From Siderastrea siderea (Eukaryota; Cnidaria; Anthozoa; Scleractinia; Rhizangiidae), in the NCBI GenBank assembly GCA_964030785.1, contig OZ034975.1, forward strand, positions 19,329,142 to 19,393,141: a stretch of 64,000 bases of DNA. The letters are read 5' to 3'. Under the pieces are notes generated by a model. The model saw nothing but the letters and a program-made list of their open reading frames with translations, was not told the origin of the DNA and searched no databases. Below are positions 14,401 to 24,647 of this stretch, piece by piece (within the stretch, counting starts at the first letter, position 1; each line of letters opens with the position of its first letter). The translations under genes were made by a program, and so were the position numbers.

Positions 14401-16367
14401 ACAGTAAACTGTTATAATCTTTCAAAACTTTTGCATTAAATCAGAAAAAAGCAAAATACAACAGTCGTTCGATACACTTGGTGAATGCGAATACGAAACA
14501 TTCAATACATAACCGATCAGCAGTGTTTTCAAAACGAAAATTACACATAAATTGTTATTAAAATACATTTGTTTTCATTTTTCTGATCTCAATATGTTAC
14601 CAAATTTCATTATTTATTCACTTTGTAGTTTAAACGTCCTCTGTCATTACGATCTAGGTTTTCAGCGACAGCCAGTACTGGAACTGGATGCGTGGTAACT
14701 GTACAGTTTGGTCAAACCAGTTATCATAACGGTAGACTTATTTACTTTCAGAGCCCTGCGACGTTCTGGATTACATGAAGGCAATTTTCCCCGTCTGTTA
14801 TGATCCATACTCGAAGGAAGACGAAGACACGACACCTTACAACAAACCAGGCTGGATTCTAGTCGAGAACTCTACGAAGAAAGAGGAATTAAACCGACTG
14901 TGTCCGAAGCCATGGAGATACCAGAGGCCGGCGGAGACCGATACAGTATCAAAGTGGGGACAGTTTGCGCTTTATCCGGGAGGAGGGTTCATGGCTGATC
15001 TTGGCTACGACAAAAAAATCGGCATCAGTGTAATCGAAAGCTTAGAGAATCACGGATGGTTGGACCTTCAGTCTCGTTCTGTGATACTTGAGTTTTCTGC
15101 GTTCAATCCTCCTACTAATTTGTTAGTTGTTGCGACTTATTTTTACGAAATCCAACCAACCGGATTCAAAGCACCATTTGAGAGGATTAAGATTATCTCA
15201 ATGTATTCCAAAGAATCTGGCTCACATCAATTTTATCTTATTTGCATACTGTTATTTATGGTATTTGTGCTACTCTACATGGGAAGAATATGCAACACAG
15301 TTTATAAACAAAGATTGCGATTTTTCAAGTTTTTCTGGAATTGGGTGGAGATTCTTCAAGTTATTTTCTCGGTATTGGCTGTTGTGATGAACATCGCACG
15401 ATCATGCAAAGCTGTCTCTGCATTAAGGAAAATGAAGGAAAACATCTATGCAAATGTGAGTTTCCAAGAAGTCACTGTATGGACAGAGGCCGAAAATGGC
15501 ATTTTAGGAATTTTGGCGTTACTGGTAACCCTAAAGCTTTTGAGGCTCATTCGTTTTAATGAGCATGTTGCTGTACTTTCGAGGACCTTGAAAGCCTCAG
15601 CAAGTCTACTTTGGTCTTTTATGGCCGTTTTCTTGATTGCTTTCATGGCTTTCATGCATTTTGGAATGCTGATCTTCGGAACGGGATCAGAAAAATATTC
15701 TTCTGTTCTAAAAGCTACATATTTTCAACTGGAATTGTGCTTAGGACGCGTCAAAGCAAGGCCCATAAATGAGCTATCGGACGCAAATAGCACTTTTGGT
15801 AGAGTATTTTCATCTTTTCTTCTTCTCACTCTTACCATTGTCTTCATGAACTTCTTCATTGCTGCAATAAACGATGCACTGTCAGATGCAAGTAAGTCTG
15901 TTGTTAGAAATGAACTTTACGACCTGGTAGACGAGAGCAGTTCCAACAACGAAAAAAGAAATAAAATGTTCTTTGATGCAATAAGTAAACTCATAAAACA
16001 GACAACGATCAATGACAAGTTTTCTGTGTTTCGCAACAAACAGCGAGAGAAAAAATCAAAAAAGTCCGGTTACAGTGCGGCCGTTGACTTTGATTTAATC
16101 AGTAAAACCTTCGTTGCTTCAAGACAAAAGGAAAGTCAAGATTCAAAACAAAAAAAGAAGGAGTCCACAAGAAGGAAATCGTTGTATGATAGAGTAAGCG
16201 ATGCTGTCAAGCAGTTGCGCCGTAAACAGTTTACAAGAGATGTCGTAAAATACGAGATAAAAAACCTACGCAGGAAGGAAAAACACCTGTTTCAAAGATT
16301 AGACAATATTGTCCAGGCTGATTATGAAGAGGAGGATTCACTTCACTTACTTTTACATCAATTATAA
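1845..16367 (+). CDS. Polycystin-1-like receptor/channel (REJ-GAIN-GPS-PLAT-PKD channel), 5'-incomplete, with one in-frame stop
   Basis: Ten exons join into about 1,780 codons in one consistent phase: 1845-2451, 3892-4068, 4384-4509, 4920-5096, 5601-5849, 6430-7155, 9771-10016, 10191-11441, 11872-12040 and 14752-16367. Domain order is REJ module, GAIN region, GPS (CNHLTSF), membrane span 1, PLAT domain, spans 2-6, polycystin/TOP extracellular domain, channel spans and a basic tail. Family knowledge: PKD1/PKDREJ-type proteins are self-cleaved membrane receptors that pair with PKD2-type channel subunits, for example on cilia or sperm. What the sequence shows: every junction has AG acceptors and GT donors except one GC donor at 5097. 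Oddity: a TAG at 11154-11156 lies in frame inside a membrane span while the frame reads on perfectly after it. It is therefore an allele with a nonsense change, a young pseudogene, or a base-call error. Upstream exons and the signal peptide lie outside the window. Confidence 0.9.
2832..3036. repeat. 20-bp perfect inverted repeat, about 165 bp apart
   Basis: GCGTTTCTCGAAAGCCCCGA (2832-2851) and its exact complement (3017-3036) face each other within a polycystin intron (2452-3891), perhaps a short MITE. Confidence 0.8.
3521..3597. repeat. (ACTT)n microsatellite
   Basis: Imperfect ACTT array broken by CACTT and TTTC units, in a polycystin intron. Confidence 0.9.
3892..4068 (+). CDS. Polycystin exon (REJ/GAIN helical linker)
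   Basis: Acceptor TTTGTAG and donor AAG|GTAGTA bound 59 codons in phase 0. The peptide is alpha-helical and polar (RLLFAEDSLLNTAIKIDDR), as expected of the helical subdomain between REJ and GPS in PKD1-like proteins. It has no other recognised domain; the call depends on phase and position. Confidence 0.8.
4384..4509 (+). CDS. Polycystin exon (GAIN helical part)
   Basis: Acceptor CTTATAG and donor CTG|GTGAGA enclose 42 codons in phase 0. The peptide (IKEFILEKIVGLRVDSLSNL) is amphipathic helix. It fits between neighbours of the same phase. Confidence 0.8.
4920..5096 (+). CDS. Polycystin exon ending in a GC donor
   Basis: Acceptor ATCCAG; 59 codons in phase 0, again helical (VDFMTSLLMSKAQ, LGSCLNNMLKAGAEF). 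The donor is AAG|GCAAGT, a GC-AG intron, with otherwise perfect agreement to the splice consensus. No GT donor nearby preserves the frame as well. Confidence 0.82.
5601..5849 (+). CDS. Polycystin exon (GAIN region)
   Basis: Acceptor TTCTGTAG after a strong pyrimidine tract; 83 codons in phase 0; donor CAG|GTGAAT. The peptide moves from helix (CMELVNNVSDAVLKLSL) to beta strands (TTGMTFALARHRP, FRLEIGDGNFFLP), matching the entry into the beta-sandwich GAIN subdomain upstream of the GPS. Confidence 0.85.
6430..7155 (+). CDS. Polycystin exon: GAIN beta-sandwich and first half of GPS
   Basis: Acceptor ATTGCAG; 242 codons in phase 0; donor CAG|GTAAAG. It carries the GAIN beta-sandwich, and ends in the first half of the GPS (CVYWSKERQKWTTEGCQ), whose second half lies in the next exon. 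Two tight dibasic motifs, RQKR-S and RHKR-S, sit in a loop before a proline-rich stretch and look like furin sites. Several N-glycosylation sequons are present (NITL, NGT, NST, NTT, NYT). Confidence 0.9.
9200..9700 (+). mobile_element. Penelope-like element 3' fragment: GIY-YIG endonuclease plus hammerhead-bearing tail
   Basis: A frame over about 9200-9484 reads as the endonuclease of a Penelope-like retroelement: VICCITC, then VYFGESGRRLGDCFREH (the YIG-containing strand and the following Arg/His helix of GIY-YIG nucleases), then VARHFNLPNHS and GLSLHQGNTGSRKN. Penelope elements use this nuclease to nick targets for reverse transcription. The reverse transcriptase is missing, and the nuclease is cut short after SRKN, where an internal deletion joins it to the tail. 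The tail carries a hammerhead-ribozyme core. The element sits in a polycystin intron in sense orientation. Confidence 0.85.
9595..9643 (+). ncRNA. Hammerhead ribozyme motif of a Penelope-like element
   Basis: Core CTGACGA (9603-9609) is followed by a 4-bp stem II (GGGC/GCTC, loop TAAC), GAAA (9623-9626), a minimal stem III and the cleavage triplet GTC (9628-9630). Flanking GCT/AGC and GAG/CTC can form stem I. All invariant core bases are present, so it may still self-cleave. Hammerheads with a very short stem III are known from Penelope-like elements. Confidence 0.8.
9771..10016 (+). CDS. Polycystin exon: GPS cleavage site and first membrane span
   Basis: Acceptor TTCACAG; 82 codons in phase 0; donor ACG|GTAGGT. 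The GPS second half reads NCSCNHLTSFGG; by family knowledge, cleavage falls between Leu and Thr of HLT. A single hydrophobic span follows (VAVIVTIVAAFLSYFVVVIF), then a basic stop-transfer (ARRAGR). Confidence 0.92.
10191..11441 (+). CDS. Polycystin exon: PLAT domain and spans 2-6, with in-frame TAG
   Basis: Acceptor GATTTTAG, 417 codons in phase 0, donor GAG|GTACCA. The PLAT domain spans roughly the first 115 residues (YEYEITITTGIWKNAGTTAK, HTVRIGHDNSGISPSWFLED). Membrane spans follow: CCLSILLSAMLANAMFYQF, IIIGIQSALVVAPINILLAF, VTWLLCFCTCTVSATFTIFY, and FVELFVYCMFIIVLMVVCYG near the end. At 11154-11156 a TAG replaces one residue of the span TEPAKVFFTAVF-stop-ATIIRM. The frame and family-like sequence continue unbroken on both sides, so this is a point nonsense, not a frameshift. 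Confidence 0.9.
11849..11910 (+). repeat. Source copy of a 62-bp exon-edge duplication
   Basis: These 62 bases (intron end, acceptor and first codons of the TOP exon) recur at 14635-14696 with four mismatches. Both copies keep the AG acceptor. Confidence 0.9.
11872..12040 (+). CDS. Polycystin exon: start of the polycystin/TOP domain
   Basis: Acceptor GATCTAG; 56 codons plus one base; donor CCGA|GTAAGT. The peptide holds the family signature of the PKD extracellular domain: WSWMRGVFVPGVYAGSWYNG, then YIGDKRSVLVGMPLVRQLRV. Its 5' end is duplicated 2.8 kb downstream at 14635-14696. Confidence 0.92.
12326..13688. mobile_element. Non-autonomous DNA transposon with 71-bp terminal inverted repeats
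   Basis: The ends 12326-12396 and 13618-13688 are near-perfect inverted repeats of 71 bp that begin ATAGCCTCCCACGC and end at CCCGAG. A 7-bp direct repeat GGTTGAC flanks the element on both sides (12319-12325 and 13689-13695), consistent with a target-site duplication. No transposase is visible in the 1.2-kb interior. It lies in the last polycystin intron. Confidence 0.85.
14635..14696 (+). repeat. Duplicated, phase-compatible mini-exon of the polycystin gene
   Basis: A 62-bp copy of 11849-11910 at about 94 percent identity. It retains an acceptor (CGATCTAG) and ends at a fortuitous GTAACT donor, giving a possible 37-nt exon (14658-14694, peptide VFSDSQYWNWMRG). It enters in phase 0 and leaves in phase 1, exactly like the genuine exon. 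It would drop the rest of the TOP signature if used instead, so it may be inert debris. It sits 57 bp before the terminal exon. Confidence 0.8.
14752..16367 (+). CDS. Polycystin terminal exon: TOP domain end, channel core, C-terminal tail
   Basis: Acceptor TTTCAG; the first two bases complete the split codon; 538 codons follow to TAA. It contains the rest of the TOP domain (CDVLDYMKAIFPVCYDPYSK), then channel spans (FYLICILLFMVFVLLYMG, VEILQVIFSVLAVVMNIA, ILGILALLVTLKLLRLIRF, WSFMAVFLIAFMAFMHFG and SSFLLLTLTIVFMNFFIAAI). The pore-helix region reads FQLELCLGRVKA: where PKD2-type channels have an LGD filter, this protein has LGR, as judged by eye. The tail is strongly basic and predicted helical, with a second acidic cap (DYEEEDS). 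Confidence 0.93.
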
Positions 16368-17071
16368 ATTGTTATTTGACCTCTAGGAGCTGCCACACCT
16401 GATATTTAAGTAATGTATGATTTAACTCGGTGCCTCCAAATACCGAGGTACTTCTGCACAGTTTACGACTATGTGGAATTATGGCACAACGCTAAATTTT
16501 GGCGTGCTCCCATTGGTCGAAATCGATCGCGACTCGATAGTGTCTCTCCTCAGCGGGCGCCTATCAGCGCATAGTGCCCGTTTTTGGCAATTCTCGCTCA
16601 AAATTTGGCGTTGTAAAATGAAGGCAATAGTGTCCTTATGTCTCAGGCCCTATGTGTGATAGGTTCTCTCGGAAATTTGACGTTGAAACTTCATATGAGC
16701 CCTCGAACTACCTTGTCGGGCTAATATTTGTTGTGAACATCAAATTTCCTCACGCAACGTATCACACGATAGTGCCTTCTATAGAAGAACTCTATTGTTT
16801 AAATAGCAGATCCTATCAAGTGCTATTGGAATCCAAAAAGAAAACTGCGGGTAACCATGTATTTGGAGATAATTAAGCAACTCTAATTCTTGAAAGCTTT
16901 AAATACTTTTAAATACGTGTTACATCTTCTTTTTCTAATTTAAGATACACTGCTTCTGAAAAATGCGGCTTCCGCTTATGTTCTTTTCGAGTTTCCACTG
17001 CCCTTCCTAAGACTTGTTTTTCTGCATAGTCATAAAGCACTCAAAATATTTTTGCATTAGTAGGTACCATC
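16368..17071. other. 3' flank of the polycystin gene
   Basis: Presumed 3' UTR and downstream DNA. I see no AATAAA close to the stop codon and no coding signal. Short GC-rich stretches around 16500-16640 do not match any feature I recognise. Confidence 0.5.
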
Positions 17072-18435
17072 CTTAAAGTGCCTATGAACTAAAACTTTTT
17101 GTTTTACACATTTTGGTAGTTCATGGGTTAATTCCGAAATGGCAACAGAAATTGGATGGCAGGAAACAAAAAGCTGTTTTTTGCCGTTGAAAGTACCGAA
17201 AATGACCAAAATCGTGTCTCCGAAGACTGGAAACTAGTTGGCCGAGGAAGCGGGCCGTATGACGTCACAAATCGCGCAAAATGTTTGTCTCTTCGGTCTT
17301 TGTCAAGTGTTTGAGCGATGAAACTTACATTTTCCTTGCTGATATTGATATACAATGAAAGCTACCGACGACTGAGGAAAACGCTAAGATTCAGCTCGAA
17401 GCGATTTCGAAGATGTGCAGTTTTTGGGTTTGTCGTTCGTGGATAAAGCCTAAACAGCGACAACAACAATCTTGCGCGAAGCAAGATGGCGAATTGGATT
17501 GTTGGAATTGACTAACTTTCAGCTCTTCTGGCTTGACTGGCTTGAAGGAGAAGCTTCCAGAATGGAATGGTCAGTACTTTTATGTGTTAATAACGAGAGA
17601 TTGACGCAGCCTTGACTTTACTTCTTTTGTTCAGAGCGTCATTGTATGTACTTCAATTATTTTGCTCAAACCGATACCAGACAAGCTCAAGTTTACGGTG
17701 TACTTGTTTGTAACTTAATTTGTTCATCTTTTCATAGGTTTTCGCGCCAAGAGAAAGATAGACTCAGTTGTTCGGCTCTTTCGAATGAGGACTTTTGCAG
17801 AGAGAACACTGATATAAACTTATTAGTTAGCAGGAAGTATTTTATACATTGAAGATAAACATACCCAAAACTTTTTTGAAATATAATATACAACATGCCT
17901 AATGGCTGAGACATCAATAGTAATTTCTTAAGAGCGTGTTTTATTTATCATAATCAGCAGCTGCAGATGATTATCAAATGGAAGTGCAGTGCTTTTATTG
18001 TTGTAAATTTCAAGCCATTTATGAGGGAGCATCTCAAAGCAAATAAATAAGAATTTTTGAGTATGGTGCTCATTTGTGGTCTTTTACTCCACCTGGAGGT
18101 GCTATGAGGATGATGACTGTGATAAATAAAGGTGGATATGCGTGCAAACTCAGACTAGTGTGACGTCAGCTTTGTCTTTGTAATAATCCATCGCTTCTGA
18201 CTACATGAACTGGTTTGAGTAATATTATTGCCTACACAATATTAGACCAGCTGAGAGTTTTGTTCTTCTGTTCAGCAATTTGCTTGAGGATTTTGGTTCA
18301 TACCAATTTTGTGGAAACATGCTATGGCAGGTGAGAGCTAGTGTGCTGAGTTCTTACTAGTTTTATGTGATCACTTATACTTCCATGATGCTGGTCTCAT
18401 GTAAATAAACTTAACCACACCTATCCAGTTATACT

Positions 18436-18581
18436 GGCCCTAGTTGCTCAAAAGTTGGATAGTGCTACCACCGGATAAATCTCTATCCAGTGGATAACGC
18501 AATTGATTTCCCTAACACTTATCCAATGGATAGTGATTTATCTGGTGGATAGCACTATCCAACTTTTGAACAACTGGGGCC
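18436..18581. mobile_element. Palindromic MITE (146 bp)
   Basis: The two halves are near-perfect inverted copies: GGCCCTAGTTGCTCAAAAGT at the left and its near reverse complement at the right, both continuing into TTGGATAGTGCTA and CCAGTGGATAA-like motifs. No coding capacity. Target duplication is not clear. Confidence 0.8.
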
Positions 18582-18810
18582 TGGTCTGAGCTCCCTTTGT
18601 ATACTGGTCTCATATGACAATAACTCCCTTGGGTCACTCTCAACACTGAGATGCATATGTAATTTGCTCCAGAAGTAAATTTTGAAGTGCCATTTTCATT
18701 GAAACATACACCCATTCCGATGAAGTATGGCAGAAATGTTAAGTAGAAATTGCCCTCTTTGTGTGTGTGGTTTCATTATTATTTTTTTTTTTGTTATTTT
18801 TATTTAATGG

Positions 18811-18823
18811 GGGGGGGGGGGGG
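18811..18823. repeat. Poly-G tract
   Basis: An uninterrupted G run of about 13, the kind of tract where assembly length errors are common. Confidence 0.8.
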
Positions 18824-19206
18824 GAGATGGGGAGAGGTTAAGGCAGCCCCCTTGGATCCATAAACCCTTTAAATTACAGTACCCACCCAGTACACTATAC
18901 ACATTACGCATGTATTAGCTTTTTTTGCTTTTAAGAGATATGCTCTTCAGTAACATATGTCTAAGAGTCTGACTCTTGTGTTTGCATCAGGCTTCCGCTA
19001 TCTTGGGCACTTATTTAGTAACAGAACCCCCCTTTGTTACCAGTGTTTTTACATTGATGAGGCTATCCTGTGTATATATAATAAATACGAGTTAGCTCTT
19101 TAATTTCATTAGAATATTCTGACTGTTATTTCATGTAATGTAGCTTGCTTGTCACCCTCATAATTTTTGTAACATAGGATATGTGTGTTTATCTTATGAA
19201 ATAGAC

Positions 19207-19239
19207 TTATTATTATTATTACTATTATTATTATTATTA

Positions 19240-19293
<54 letters not shown>

Positions 19294-19381
19294 CATTGTT
19301 ATTATTAAAGCAGTACAAGACGTTTATATGCTATGTCCCTAAATAGCATGCATAGGGTGGGAACATAGCCTATGCAGCTAA

Positions 19382-19412
<31 letters not shown>
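19207..19412. repeat. ATT trinucleotide microsatellites
   Basis: Two ATT arrays (about 19207-19290 and 19381-19412) are separated by about 90 bp of unique sequence. The open frame across them is low complexity and not a gene. Confidence 0.9.
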
Positions 19413-19413
<1 letters not shown>

Positions 19414-20716
19414 GGGCAACAAATTAAAGGTGGAGAACGAAAAGGCCTATTTTGAAACTTCATTAATGATTTTCTGTTAGATAATTAGGTGGCTTGTGTG
19501 GTAGCTTTCTTGGGTACAGGGAATGAGTCAAGAAGAGACTGAGACAATTCAGTGCGTGAGGAATTACCAATACAAAGCCTGCCACAAAATTAAATAATAG
19601 GAAATGAAGGTCACATATTTTCATTGCCCTTCAGTAATAAAATGATTAAATAACTTATGCCATAAATTCAAATTAAACCTACATCACCAAGAAGAGTCAT
19701 TTAGACGGTGTTACGTGTGGTATGTGAAATTTCATATTATATGGTCCTCTTGAGATAACAGGAGGAGGGTCAACAAGCTACAAGAAGAGATGCACAAATC
19801 TGCTTGAAATGTGTGGTGTTTAAAGAGGACCACATAAATCAAATGCAATGGAAGCAGAGTGACTTGCAATAAAAATGATCAATGCTGAGCTGAACTGCTT
19901 CCTTTTATTTGACGAAACATGTACACGAGGGATTTATAAATATTCCAAAAGCTATCTCTGATTAACTAAAACGTCTTGTCTCGTCGTCCGTCAAGACAGT
20001 TCCGTTCATTGTTATCACTTCAAACTCTATGGTGAACATCCAGTTTGAGAAACGTATTGCATGTGGTTTCCAAAAAACGGAAATGTAAACAAAACTTTCT
20101 AGCCCAGTTATGCGTTATAGATCTTGGATGCTTTTAGGTAATAATGGACAGATGCATATAGCAATAGTTTTGTGGACCAAATATTGAAAACCTTCTTTAT
20201 CTCGATCTTTAATCTTGAATTGCGATAATTGCTACTAGTAGAACTAATCCAACAGTGGCAGAAGTTACATATATTAACGCGACATTCAAATGCTGCGCCT
20301 TTTCCGAGAAGCAGCTCTGTAATGCGGGTCGAATCGAATTCTTACCGAGTCGAACACGGTTCAAATGAGTCCGCTTCTCTCCTTAATTCGTTTCCTTTCG
20401 AGAAACGACACACATGAGTCACACCAAAGTAATTTCTCTCCTGGAAACCCTCTTATCAGCCATAACACTCTTGTCTTCTGCGCGATTTGTGACGTCACAG
20501 CCTTGTAATGGGATCGTTTTGGCCGAGCGCAAAATGGAGACACCTTTCGGGCGCCAAATTCGAACTTTGCGGCTGGAAAAATATCCCATGCAAAGGGTTC
20601 TACTCAGCAAAACGTACATATTTAGACTGAGGGAGTCATAAACTATCATATTCCGGAGAAAAAATTTTTAGTTTATAGGCACTTTAAGAAACCCGAGCTT
20701 CTTGGACTCTACCGAG

Positions 20717-20753
20717 ATGCTCAGAACGTATACGCAGTATACGTTCTGAGCAT
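20717..20753. repeat. Perfect hairpin, 17-bp arms with 3-nt loop
   Basis: Arms 20717-20733 and 20737-20753 are exact reverse complements (ATGCTCAGAACGTATAC) with loop GCA. A second hairpin of identical geometry lies at 32613-32649. Confidence 0.9.
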
Positions 20754-20754
20754 A

Positions 20755-21600
20755 CAAGAAACAGTAAAATAAACAAACAAACAAAACATAAACGAATGAA
20801 AACGAATGAAAACCTTTATTTAACCACGATCTGTTTTAAAGCAAATACATGCTTGAGGGGTCGTGTGTACGTGTGACTAACTACCTACCTAAGAAAATAA
20901 ACGATCAAAATCCACCAAAAACTGAAACGAATTTCGTGTGTGCGGCTTCACATTGATCAAGTGTGAAAGAAAATGTGTTTGGAAATTCGTGATCGGCGTT
21001 GCAGTAATAAATAACATGAAAATTATTGAAACATCCATCCGCATCGGCACACAATGCAGAGTGCAGACTGGGCAGAAATTTCCTGAAAATTCTTGAATTT
21101 GTTGAAAGACATTTGAACCATTGAATTGATCGATCGCGACGAAGGAATCAAAACTCCAAGAAATAATGAGTGATACAGTCATGTGAAGGGCAACGCTTCG
21201 TTTAATCGCATGTATAATTACAGACCGGATAGGACTCAATCCTATTACCATCAGTAACTAGCTAGTTGTGTATTTGCACTTCACTAATAGGTATCAAAGT
21301 TAACAAGTTACCTAGAGAATATTAGTAACCAATCCCTAAAGAGTAACGACTACTGACAGTCTTAACATACGTAACTTTTAAATCACTACTGAAAGATTTC
21401 ACTTAAGTTACCTAAGTAACCTTTTCCGTAGGTGTATTTTTGCATAGTTAGCTTACTCTCTCTAATTATCCGGCTATAGCAAGACTCATTTTCGTTTTCT
21501 CCTGAATTGCAAACCGATATCGAGTCATTTGGTTAAATATTTTCGCGTGGTTAGTTTACTTTTAAGATGTCTTACAAAATAGTGACTCATAAAACACTGT
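20755..21600. other. Intergenic stretch with no recognised feature
   Basis: AT-rich DNA with several open frames on the minus strand, the longest about 120 codons at 20889-21251. That frame has no recognisable domain and atypical composition, so I do not call it a gene. Confidence 0.4.
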
Positions 21601-21620
21601 GGAGGGTGACAGCGGAGAGG

Positions 21621-21700
21621 GAACCAGGAGGAAAGGGGACAGGAAGTGTACGGAAAGGGGGAACCAGGAGGAAAGGGGACAGGAAGTGTACGGAGAGTGG
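21621..21700. repeat. Purine-rich 40-bp tandem duplication
   Basis: Two adjacent 40-bp units (21621-21660 and 21661-21700) share nearly all bases, starting GAACCAGGAGGAAAGGGGAC. They are strongly G+A biased on the plus strand. Confidence 0.9.
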
Positions 21701-22697
21701 GATAAGTGGAGGGAGCCCCAAAAAAATGGGGCGACAAAAAGGATTACAGGGTACAGGAAGCGAAAAGTTTATACACCCCCTGCCTCCCCTCTCCCCAACA
21801 CTCGCTTTGGTAGCATGAACAACACGCGCTGTTATCAGTGAATGGTGTTATGTTAACGTATCCCGATGCAAACAATCAAGTGAGTCTATGGACCTTTTAT
21901 AGAGGGTTGTTTAATACACCTGCACTGTAACAGTCCGTAAATGTTACTTTACGGTCCCTCCATTTGGTCTCTGGCTGAATGTGAGTATTGGGGGTGAAAG
22001 CCCACTGATGAGAAATGTTAGGGTTCATATATCCTGTATACAACGAGCATGAATTCAATTGTTTTGTACATAGGATGCTATTCGCACTGCAAAATGTTCG
22101 GCATCGCATATAAGATCAACAAACTTCATGAATAAAATGTCATTACTCAAGTGCAACGCCTTAGGGAATATACTAAGTGCGAAGCGACTGAACGTTAGGG
22201 GTATGGTGAGAGGGTTAATTTTCGTTTAACGGTAACGATCAGCATACCTTACCCACCTACCCTCCCACAATTTCTTTGTTCGCGCTGAGCTGAGATTGCT
22301 ATCGTGTCGCCGAAGTTTCGCCTAATCTTAATGCGATGTAATAATTGTAGCCGCCCGAATTATGACCCTTTTTTAAATATCGAATGAAACGTCACTAACT
22401 TTGTGACTTTTCCCAAATTTCTCTGGCAACAATAACGTACGGCGAACAGGCCACGAAAGAGTCCAATCACTCTTATTTTGCCATTGGTTCCTTTTTGGTA
22501 GTTAAAACAGTAATCTTTTTTGAGCCATCTATCTATTTGTGTACAAAATCATGGCAAATGGGAAAAATGAGCAAGAGTTTTGATTAACCTGAAACACCTT
22601 AAGCCTGCAACCGTACATTATCCTAGCCTACCACATATTAAAGGAGCTATGCCACCTGTGTTTTGTGTTGGTTAAGAACTTCTGGTTAAATCAATCT

Positions 22698-24403
22698 TAT
22701 AGCAGTCCGGCACAGTTGTCACATTTGATAACGCGTCCAAAACAAACCATTAGCCAATCAACCCACAGCTTGAAGATCATGTGACCTGTTTTAATAGCAA
22801 TAGTGTTTTTTTTCAATATGGCGGCCAGTTCAAGAAAATACGGCTCGTAACTTATCATTCGATTCCAGTCGCGGACTTTCTCAGCAAATTGTATAAACGA
22901 AAAGATTTCATCTTGCCCGCAGACAAATACGTACCAATCTTGGTCGATCTGATTAAGTGTTTACATGTTTTCCAGTTAAGTTATCGAGTGCGGCGCTGTC
23001 ATTTGCGCTACCGAGCGTATAATAACACATTAGGGATTGAGCATTTCATTCTCTCTGTTTGTGAGATTTTGCTTTCGTGTAGTTGTTGAGCATGTTTAGT
23101 GTATTACTACTCGCAGTGTACTGGTGCAACAGAACAACCTCGAGGGTCTTTATCCGAATTTCATTTTATTTGTAACACCTCAGTAAGAAGAGACCAAAAC
23201 CTGACAAATTAAAGTTCTTGCTGCAAGGCGAAGCATCCAGCGGTTGGCACGACTCACTTCCTTCGGCAATCTGTATGAATGAAGAAATGTTTGGAGCGTA
23301 AATAAATGTATGTGACAAGACGACAAAGGGACTCTACTATTGAGAATTCACAAGAAGCGATGATTCGAGTAGCAACAATAAACCGTGACTCGTTCCATCC
23401 GTTACTATACAGTTGCATATCGAGAAAGAAAGGCTTTTTGATAGCTAAGGGCTCGAACTATTCGAAGTCTGATGGCGTATATTCCTAATGGAAAATTATG
23501 TCTTAGGGCAAATCGTGTAAATGTCTCTGGAATTGAGAATTTATAACAACTTGTCAACCACGTTGGTGGATATCTTGACGCCACGGCGTTGATTATCTGG
23601 CGTTGCACGTTTAGTTTCTGTAGGCTAGCCTGTTATTATTCTTACAAGGACAATAATTATAAGATGTAAATTGCCCACGTGAGAATGAATTTAGGACAGC
23701 CGATTTTAAAATCGCAAGGATCCTTATAAAGGAGAAGAAATGTTCTTGAAGTCTTCCTATTCGCCGCGCTCTGTGTAACAGTCACTCCTGATTCACTACT
23801 GAGGCATTTCCGGAACAAATTTTATCACGTTGCTTTCACAGTTTTGGTCTCTGCTTTCTTAACACAAAATCGACATAAATTTTTTTCCTGCGAAGATCCG
23901 TAACCTTGGCCTTCGACGCAACTCATTTCCTAAGACAGTCAATTGAAAATGGCCGTCAGTAGCGGAATCAGAGCGCAAATCAAAATACCCTAGTACACTT
24001 TTTTAATCCTTCGTGCACTCCAATAAATCAGCGTTGAATCAAAAGAAAACAGATCGAAGACAACTATATTTTTTTTTCGAGGGCCAGAAAATTCCAGAAC
24101 TGACTCAAAACTGATGACAAAGGGAATAAACATACCTGAAATCGACTGTCATTCTAAACTTATTCTTCAAATTCTGATGGAATATCTCGGTACGTAGTTA
24201 GCCAACGGCCCCCATCTTCGTACAAACTTGAAGCTCATTGTTTTCTTACGTTTACCACCTGGAGCTCTGGGTAAATAGCGCGAACACAACCGAAAAATTG
24301 ACGAAGAGAGGAAACCCTCTCCAAAAGTTCGCCGAGTTCTAAATTGACGCCGTGTTGTGACGTCACGACGTTATCAAATTTGATAACTGTGCCGGACTGT
24401 ATA
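22698..24403. mobile_element. Putative DNA transposon, 1.7 kb, with about 38-bp inverted ends
   Basis: The left end TATAGCAGTCCGGCACAGTT and the right end, read on the other strand, TATACAGTCCGGCACAGTTA are inverted and stay similar through TTTGATAACG. The interior has no transposase. A plus-strand frame near 22817 opens with ATGGCGGCC, and a minus-strand frame at 24235-24390 looks mildly protein-like but is unassigned. The right end abuts exactly the GC-ended repeat copy at 24403. Confidence 0.55.
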
Positions 24404-24594
24404 GCGGAGCCTGCGGGCAAAGCCCGCCAGCGGAGCTCCATTGCTAAGCAAATTTGGTAACCTATCGATCAGAGAAATTTTGGTTGTGACGTAATAGTCA
24501 CGTGACTGTCGGTCCGTCCGCACAGACTCTGCGGGAGGGGGAGGGGAGTCCCAAACCAACCCGACGGGGGGGGTAGAGAATGCCATCTTTTCTT

Positions 24595-24647
24595 GGCGGG
24601 AAATCGCTCGGTACTTTTGGGCAACTGGCGTTTTTCTTGGCGGGAAA
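24595..24647. promoter_or_regulatory. Paired E2F-like sites in repeat copy A
   Basis: GGCGGGAAA occurs at 24595-24603 and 24639-24647, 44 bp apart, each within TTCTTGGCGGGAAATCG. This matches the canonical E2F site TTTCCCGCC on the other strand. The same pair with the same spacing recurs in copy B. Confidence 0.6.

Larger units (their letters stand above)
17072..20688. mobile_element. Long inverted-repeat element (about 3.6 kb) holding nested repeats
   Basis: The ends CTTAAAGTGCCTATGAACTA (17072) and its near reverse complement ending at 20688 are inverted. The similarity continues inward in patches for about 200 bp on each side: GTGTCTCC, GGCCGA and TATGACGTCACAAATCGCGC recur in the same order. 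Between them lie a MITE (18436-18581), a poly-G tract and ATT microsatellites. It may be one large transposon with later insertions, or two related MITEs in opposite orientation. Confidence 0.5.

Noticed and set aside
20889..21251. 120-codon minus-strand frame
   Set aside because: No domain and irregular composition; expected by chance in 64 kb.
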